64,000 nucleotides of DNA from Rhynchopus sp. YZ270_cl-10. Taxonomy: Eukaryota; Euglenozoa; Diplonemea; Diplonemida; Diplonemidae. Under the pieces are notes generated by a model that was not told the DNA's origin, made no database searches, and was given only the letters and a program-made list of their open reading frames with translations. A program made the translations under genes and the position numbers. How positions within the stretch are numbered: position 1 is the stretch's first letter; each line of letters begins with the position of its first letter. Positions 60,580-64,000 of this stretch are shown here, one piece after another. The stretch lies in contig OZ037839.1 of NCBI GenBank assembly GCA_964035575.1, forward strand, positions 1,935,220-1,999,219, written 5' to 3'.

Positions 60580-61564
60580 AGTCTCCCACATGGAGCTGCT
60601 CATCGACTTCGAGGTTGCCACAGGGATGGACATCCGACCTGGGGACAAGACCGGCAGAATAGCGCCGAAGCTGAAGCAGCCGAGGGATGGGACTGGGGAA
60701 GAAGTCAACAATGGGGGGGAAGACGACGGGAGTGAGGAAGACGACGATGATGACGACGTGGTGCCAGTAGCGCTGGCCCACAGAGAAATGGCGAAGACGA
60801 CCACCTTTGGGCATATGTTGGCTTCACTCAGAACCTTTTCGGAGAGCTCTCTCCATCCGGGGAAGGTGAAGGTAACGCATGTTCTCGCTTCGTTTGGGGC
60901 GAACGCCATCACAGGCATCGACCGCCGTCCTATCTTTGCCGGCGGAGAAGAAACGTTGAAGGCATTGCGTGCGCTATACGATGCTGGTGTGGCGTACCGT
61001 CTGCAACGCAGCTCCGAAGGCATGTCTGAGGCGGAGCTCCGTGGTGGCGATAGAGCGAGAGGTACATGGATGGGGGAGTATTCTGCTGAGACGGCGTACC
61101 CCTCCACAGAAGTTAGGGGCAGGAGGGCACTACCATTCATCCAGCGGGCTGAACAGGAGACATCTGCGCATGCTCGCTACCGGCACCATGAGCACGTGCG
61201 TCCAGGGGACGCACCCGTGAAGGCACCTGAAGGAGCGGTTCCGATCTTCCAGTTTGCGATATGTGTGCTGCACCGGAAGACGAAGTGTGATGCCTGCTCG
61301 AAGAACGCCCAGGCAGACCTGATGCATTGCTGCTTTGCGCACCACTCCAACGACGACGGGTTACCGATCCGACACGAAGCATGCACTAAGCATAGACTCT
61401 CGAGGTGCGGGAACTGTGTGCAAGAGAAGAGTACGCTGGATCACTGCTGCCGCCGCCACCACGACACCTCGAAGGGGCGACAGACGACGCTGGGAGGCTT
61501 CTTCAAGAAGAAGCAGACGAAGCAGAAGGATGGGCACAGCAGGGGCGGTGATGGACTTATGTAA
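60482..61564 (+). CDS. LINE ORF2, C-terminal part: Cys/His clusters and PIP box
   Basis: Open frame of about 360 codons overlapping the end of the middle part, with no ATG near the overlap, so it is probably the C-terminal end of ORF2 after a frame change rather than a separate gene. It reads WPYGRALLLAFASWLGGLQW, then SHMELLIDFEVATGMDI, an acidic stretch (EEDDDDDD), and near the end two similar Cys/His clusters: CVLHRKTKCDAC with HCCFAHH, and CTKHRLSRCGNC with HCCRRHH. Immediately after comes RQTTLGGFF followed by KKKQTKQK, a consensus PCNA-interacting (PIP) box QxxLxxFF with basic flank. PCNA binding is known for human L1 ORF2p and would fit a repair-coupled insertion step. Confidence 0.7.
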   Translation, partial: TPLKRRWPYGRALLLAFASWLGGLQWSDEAGREVSHMELLIDFEVATGMDIRPGDKTGRIAPKLKQPRDGTGEEVNNGGEDDGSEEDDDDDDVVPVALAHREMAKTTTFGHMLASLRTFSESSLHPGKVKVTHVLASFGANAITGIDRRPIFAGGEETLKALRALYDAGVAYRLQRSSEGMSEAELRGGDRARGTWMGEYSAETAYPSTEVRGRRALPFIQRAEQETSAHARYRHHEHVRPGDAPVKAPEGAVPIFQFAICVLHRKTKCDACSKNAQADLMHCCFAHHSNDDGLPIRHEACTKHRLSRCGNCVQEKSTLDHCCRRHHDTSKGRQTTLGGFFKKKQTKQKDGHSRGGDGLM

Positions 61565-61633
61565 CATCACCTCCACGATGTATTGTATCACCTATCTCGG
61601 ATAGGGGTGCATGCATCGAAAACGGGCCCCCAC
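61565..61633 (+). other. LINE 3' UTR without poly(A)
   Basis: 69 bases after the TAA. Contains a CCTATCTCGGATAGG hairpin and the word TGCATGCATCG, and ends CGGGCCCCCA directly before the target duplication. The absence of an A tail suggests recognition of 3' structure, or a 3' end defined by the target, rather than oligo(A) priming. Confidence 0.6.
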
Positions 61634-62354
61634 CCTGACGAAAGTGAAGAAGTACGCAGCCCGAGCAGAGCTTCATGCGTTGGGTGAGACGGACATCACT
61701 GCAGAGCGGTTGGAGGAGGTGGAGGATCCTGAGGTGGCGTGTTTGCTTCTGCAGGCGGAGGTTGCGACTCTCATTCCGGATGACTTCTTGTCGAGTTCAT
61801 CATTAACGAGACTTGATCTGAGCTCTGTGTCGTGTGTGACGGAGGTTGGTGATAGGTTTCTGTACAGTTGTACAACGTTGACAAGCATCGACCTGTCAGG
61901 GTTGAGCAATGTGACGCGCATCGGTAGCTGCTTTCTCTCCGACTGCGAAGGTTTAACGACTCTGGATCTTTCGCCACTCAGCAACGTGACTGACGTCGGT
62001 GAATGCTTTCTCAGCAGCTGCAAAGGCTTAACCACTCTGGATATTTCGCCACTCAGCAACTTGACAGAAATCGATGGCTGCTTTCTCAGCAGCTGCAAAG
62101 GTTTAACCACTCTGGATCTTTCGCCACTCAGCAACTTGACGCGCATCGGTTACTACTTTCTCGACGGCTGCGAAGGTTTAACCACTCTGGATCTTTCACC
62201 ACTCAGCAACTTGACGCGCATCGGTAGCTACTTTCTCTCCAACTGCGAAGGTTTAACCACTCTGGATCTTGCGCCACTCAGCAACTTGACGCGCATCGGT
62301 GACTACTTTCTCTACGGCTGCGAAGGTTTAACCACTCTGGATCTTTCACCACTC
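61634..62354 (+). pseudogene. Middle part of the split ubiquitin-like/LRR gene
   Basis: Resumes at the target duplication with LTKVKKYAARAELHALGETD, then AERLEEVEDPEVACLLLQAE (the helical linker seen in the paralog at 49377), then about eight 23-residue BspA-type LRR units such as GLTTLDLSPLSNLTRIGSYF. The reading frame is intact until 62354, where LDLSPL is cut by ribosomal-RNA-derived sequence. Apart from the two insertions the gene looks undamaged, so both events are probably recent, or the locus still makes a truncated product. A nearby in-frame ATG at 61611 lies within the LINE 3' UTR. Confidence 0.85.
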
Positions 62355-62653
62355 CCGCCGTTTACCCGTGCTTGACCTGATCTCTCAGCGTTGACATTCA
62401 GGGCACTGGGCAGAAGTCACATGCCACTCGCCACCGCTGTGATGAAGCGACATGCTGTGGTTTAATTAACCAGTGGGATTCCTCTTGTTCGTAACAGTTC
62501 CAAGTTGGTACTTCATTGTAGACGCGTCCGAGGGCAGTGTTAGCCGAGAATCAGAGGCCGCAGTTGCACCCGAGATCGCGACCGCAGCCACATCAACCCT
62601 ATACTAACGCGAACCCTCTAGCAATCTACACGTACCCTCGGATCCAATCCTTT

Positions 62654-62699
<46 letters not shown>

Positions 62700-62795
62700 T
62701 TCTGTCGGCCACAGGCTTTTAGCCTAGGAGACCTATTGCGGTTAACGGTACGGCCTGATGCAAGAGAAAGCCATCTCCCCTGTTTTTTCCATGCT
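62355..62795 (-). rRNA. Partial large-subunit rRNA fragment, antisense to the gene
   Basis: The plus strand reads as the complement of conserved 28S rRNA: CGCCGTTTACCCGTGCTTG, TTGACATTCAGGGCACTGGG, CAGAAGTCACAT, TTTAATTAACCAGTGGGATT, CAGTTCCAAGTTGG, GGATCTAGTTTGCCGACTTC, CCTTACCTACATTGTTC, TTTTAGCCTAGGAGACC, GGTACGGCCTGATGCAAGAG. These blocks occur in the order expected for the 28S antisense strand, with normal divergence between them. The fragment of about 440 bases is inserted in the LRR gene. It is not a complete rRNA gene; it may be a retroposed rRNA piece or repair filler DNA. The right boundary is uncertain by about 20 bases. Confidence 0.85.
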
Positions 62796-62796
62796 C

Positions 62797-62996
62797 TGCA
62801 GGTTAAGGTTATTGGCTCGCCCTTTCTTACGAACTGCACTTCGTTGAAGAGTATTCACCTTACCGGCTGCAGCAGTGCTGTGTCCAACGCAGTAGTGAAG
62901 TGCAAGCTGAGCAAGCTTGTGGTTGAAGCACGTCCGAAACGCAGCAGAGACGAATCACCCCAGCAAGCACACAAACGGCAGAGACACGCACAATGA
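62797..62996 (+). pseudogene. 3' part of the split ubiquitin-like/LRR gene
   Basis: After CATGCTCTGCAG the frame reads VKVIGSPFLTNCTSLKSIHL then TGCSSAVSNAV, matching the LRR pattern, and ends with a basic tail (RPKRSRDESPQQAHKRQRHA) and stop. The CTCTGCAG with an upstream T run could serve as a splice or trans-splice acceptor. This is the likely original C terminus of the gene, and its basic tail resembles a nuclear localisation signal. Confidence 0.7.
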
Positions 62997-64000
62997 CGAT
63001 GAGGTGTGCTGCTTAGAGCGGGCTTGCTCGAGTCGCTCTTTTAGCGAAAGCATACATGGTGGCAGTTTAGTGAGGACACATCAGTTGGCAAATGTTTGTT
63101 TAATGTTCATGAGGGTAGCATCGGTTTGTAATGTGGTCCACGTTTTTGTGGGAATTGTCAAGATCTTGATCACAAAGATGAAGATTTGGGCTGTGTAAAA
63201 ATGTTTGTCTTCTTTGCCTTGTCGGGTGTGTGCACTGTATGTGAAACAACTGTGGATCTGCAGGTACATGCTCTGATGTTCATTCAGTGTGGTGTTGTGG
63301 TTTTGTTACGCTTTCTTACGTTAGTAGTAGAACTCAAGTAGAGTTGAAGAAGGGACCTTGCGAACATTCTTTCGCAGGTGGGTACAAGCTGTCACCGTGG
63401 CACTCAGCTACGGTGCAGAAGAGGCAGTAGGGCAGACCAACTACCAAAGGTGGGGTCTGTGCTAGAGGGAAGGGGTTACGTTTTCAGGGTGTGTGCACTG
63501 TACGTGAGACAACTGATGTGCGCTGTTGTTTATCCAGTATCACGAACCTAGGTCATTTGAAAGCATATTCGGGGATGGTACATGGGGACAGGAAGGGTAA
63601 CAAACAAGGTGGTCGCCCTTCTTTATTAGCACGCCATATGTTAGGGTTTTGTGCATTGCTTCTTTCATTTGTTTTATGCTTTCATGCAATGCTAAAAGGA
63701 AATTGAACACCGACCCCTCGAAAACTCGTTTGTAACTGTTCGAGGATAAAATATAACTGTGTTCCTTCCCATCCCTCCACCTTTTCACGCGTACCGCTTC
63801 GTATGTTTGTGTACAAAACAATTTCAGGCACATTTCGTGCTTCAAGTGTCCGTCCGTATTGGGGGGTGAGGGTGGTGTTGGGTCTCTTCTGCACCCCTCT
63901 TGCAGTGTCGCGTCGTTCCTTGTGGCAAAGGAGGTGCACAAGCAAGGAATGGAAGTCGCAGTCGAAGCACTCTACTTCAGCACAGCTCTTAGCCTTTTTG
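62997..64000. other. 3' flank of the split LRR gene
   Basis: No gene is supported. GGGTGTGTGCACTGTAYGTG is repeated at about 63226 and 63488. CGCGTACCGCTTCGTATG with TTTGTGTACAAAA at 63788 matches the flank of the LRR gene at 51497. The last 200 bases become GC-richer and may approach another gene beyond the window. Confidence 0.45.

Larger units (their letters stand above)
52582..61633 (+). mobile_element. Non-LTR retrotransposon (LINE), nearly full length, 9.05 kb
   Basis: Bounded by an 18-19 base target duplication (52564-52582, 61634-61652). Order: HDV-like ribozyme at the 5' tip; ORF1 with an OTU-type protease domain, nucleic-acid-binding region and long coiled coil; ORF2 with a 2A-like peptide, apurinic-type endonuclease, reverse transcriptase, a CCHC-like knuckle and a Cys/His-rich C terminus with a PCNA-binding box; then a 69-base 3' UTR without a poly(A) tail. 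The ribozyme and the 2A resemble kinetoplastid L1Tc; the OTU domain recalls the Dualen/RandI clade and a few others. ORF1 is open throughout; ORF2 needs two single-step frame changes. Intact ends and long open frames point to a young insertion. Confidence 0.92.

Noticed and set aside
60542-61564. A separate third LINE gene starting at TTG
   Set aside because: There is no ATG at the start and the frame is open upstream; it fits better as the C-terminal part of ORF2 after a frame change.
62355-62795. Functional rRNA gene
   Set aside because: Only an internal part of LSU rRNA is present, and it is inserted in a protein gene in antisense orientation.
1-64000. Retroviral, LTR or other capsid-bearing elements
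   Set aside because: No paired LTRs, protease-integrase blocks or capsid genes were noticed; the only reverse transcriptase is of the non-LTR type.

Overview
This window looks like nuclear DNA of a unicellular eukaryote, and a euglenozoan (kinetoplastid or diplonemid) is my best guess. The reasons are: compact intronless-looking GC-rich genes, each with a pyrimidine-rich stretch and a CAG acceptor a few tens of bases before the ATG, as expected for trans-splicing; and a LINE that combines an HDV-like 5' ribozyme with a 2A-like peptide before its endonuclease, both known from trypanosome L1Tc/ingi elements. The assignment is an inference. Gene density is very low, and most of the window is AT-rich spacer packed with short repeat families and small transposons.

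Layout. 1-19 kb: no convincing host gene; nested TA-flanked inverted-repeat elements (1537-2963, 11028-12173, 13179-15078), a 1.2 kb palindrome (13876-15063), and a 1.6 kb insertion between 17-bp direct repeats that carries a 9-bp satellite. 19.2-21.8 kb: a beta-grasp/WD-like gene followed by an ankyrin-repeat gene. 22-40 kb: pyrimidine-rich spacer with SINE-like families, a 1.05 kb long-TIR element (29262-30311), further TA elements, and a second palindrome (36519-38775) whose left arm is interrupted by a 666-bp retroposon carrying an ORF. 40.3-42.1 kb: a second beta-grasp/WD-like gene and an LRR gene fragment. 42.5-49.2 kb: a mosaic bounded by inverted repeats, with an 8-bp satellite, several TA elements and a pogo-like relic. 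49.4-50.4 kb: an intact ubiquitin-like plus LRR gene. 52.4-63.0 kb: a paralogous ubiquitin-like/LRR gene split twice, once by a nearly full-length 9.05 kb LINE and once by an antisense fragment of large-subunit rRNA.

How the parts relate. The host genes pair an N-terminal beta-grasp (ubiquitin-like, starting MDVT/MDIT) module with different repeat scaffolds (WD-like or BspA-like LRR), and an ankyrin gene sits beside one of them. The LINE entered the LRR paralog exactly after codon 70, so the host ubiquitin-like segment reads in frame into a LINE ORF1 bearing an OTU-type (deubiquitinase-fold) domain. The LINE begins with a sequence that folds as an HDV-like self-cleaving ribozyme, which would cut at that junction. 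The small DNA elements, although unrelated in sequence, nearly all lie between TA dinucleotides and often carry family-specific short words repeated near both ends. One pogo-like relic is a plausible example of the transposase type behind them.
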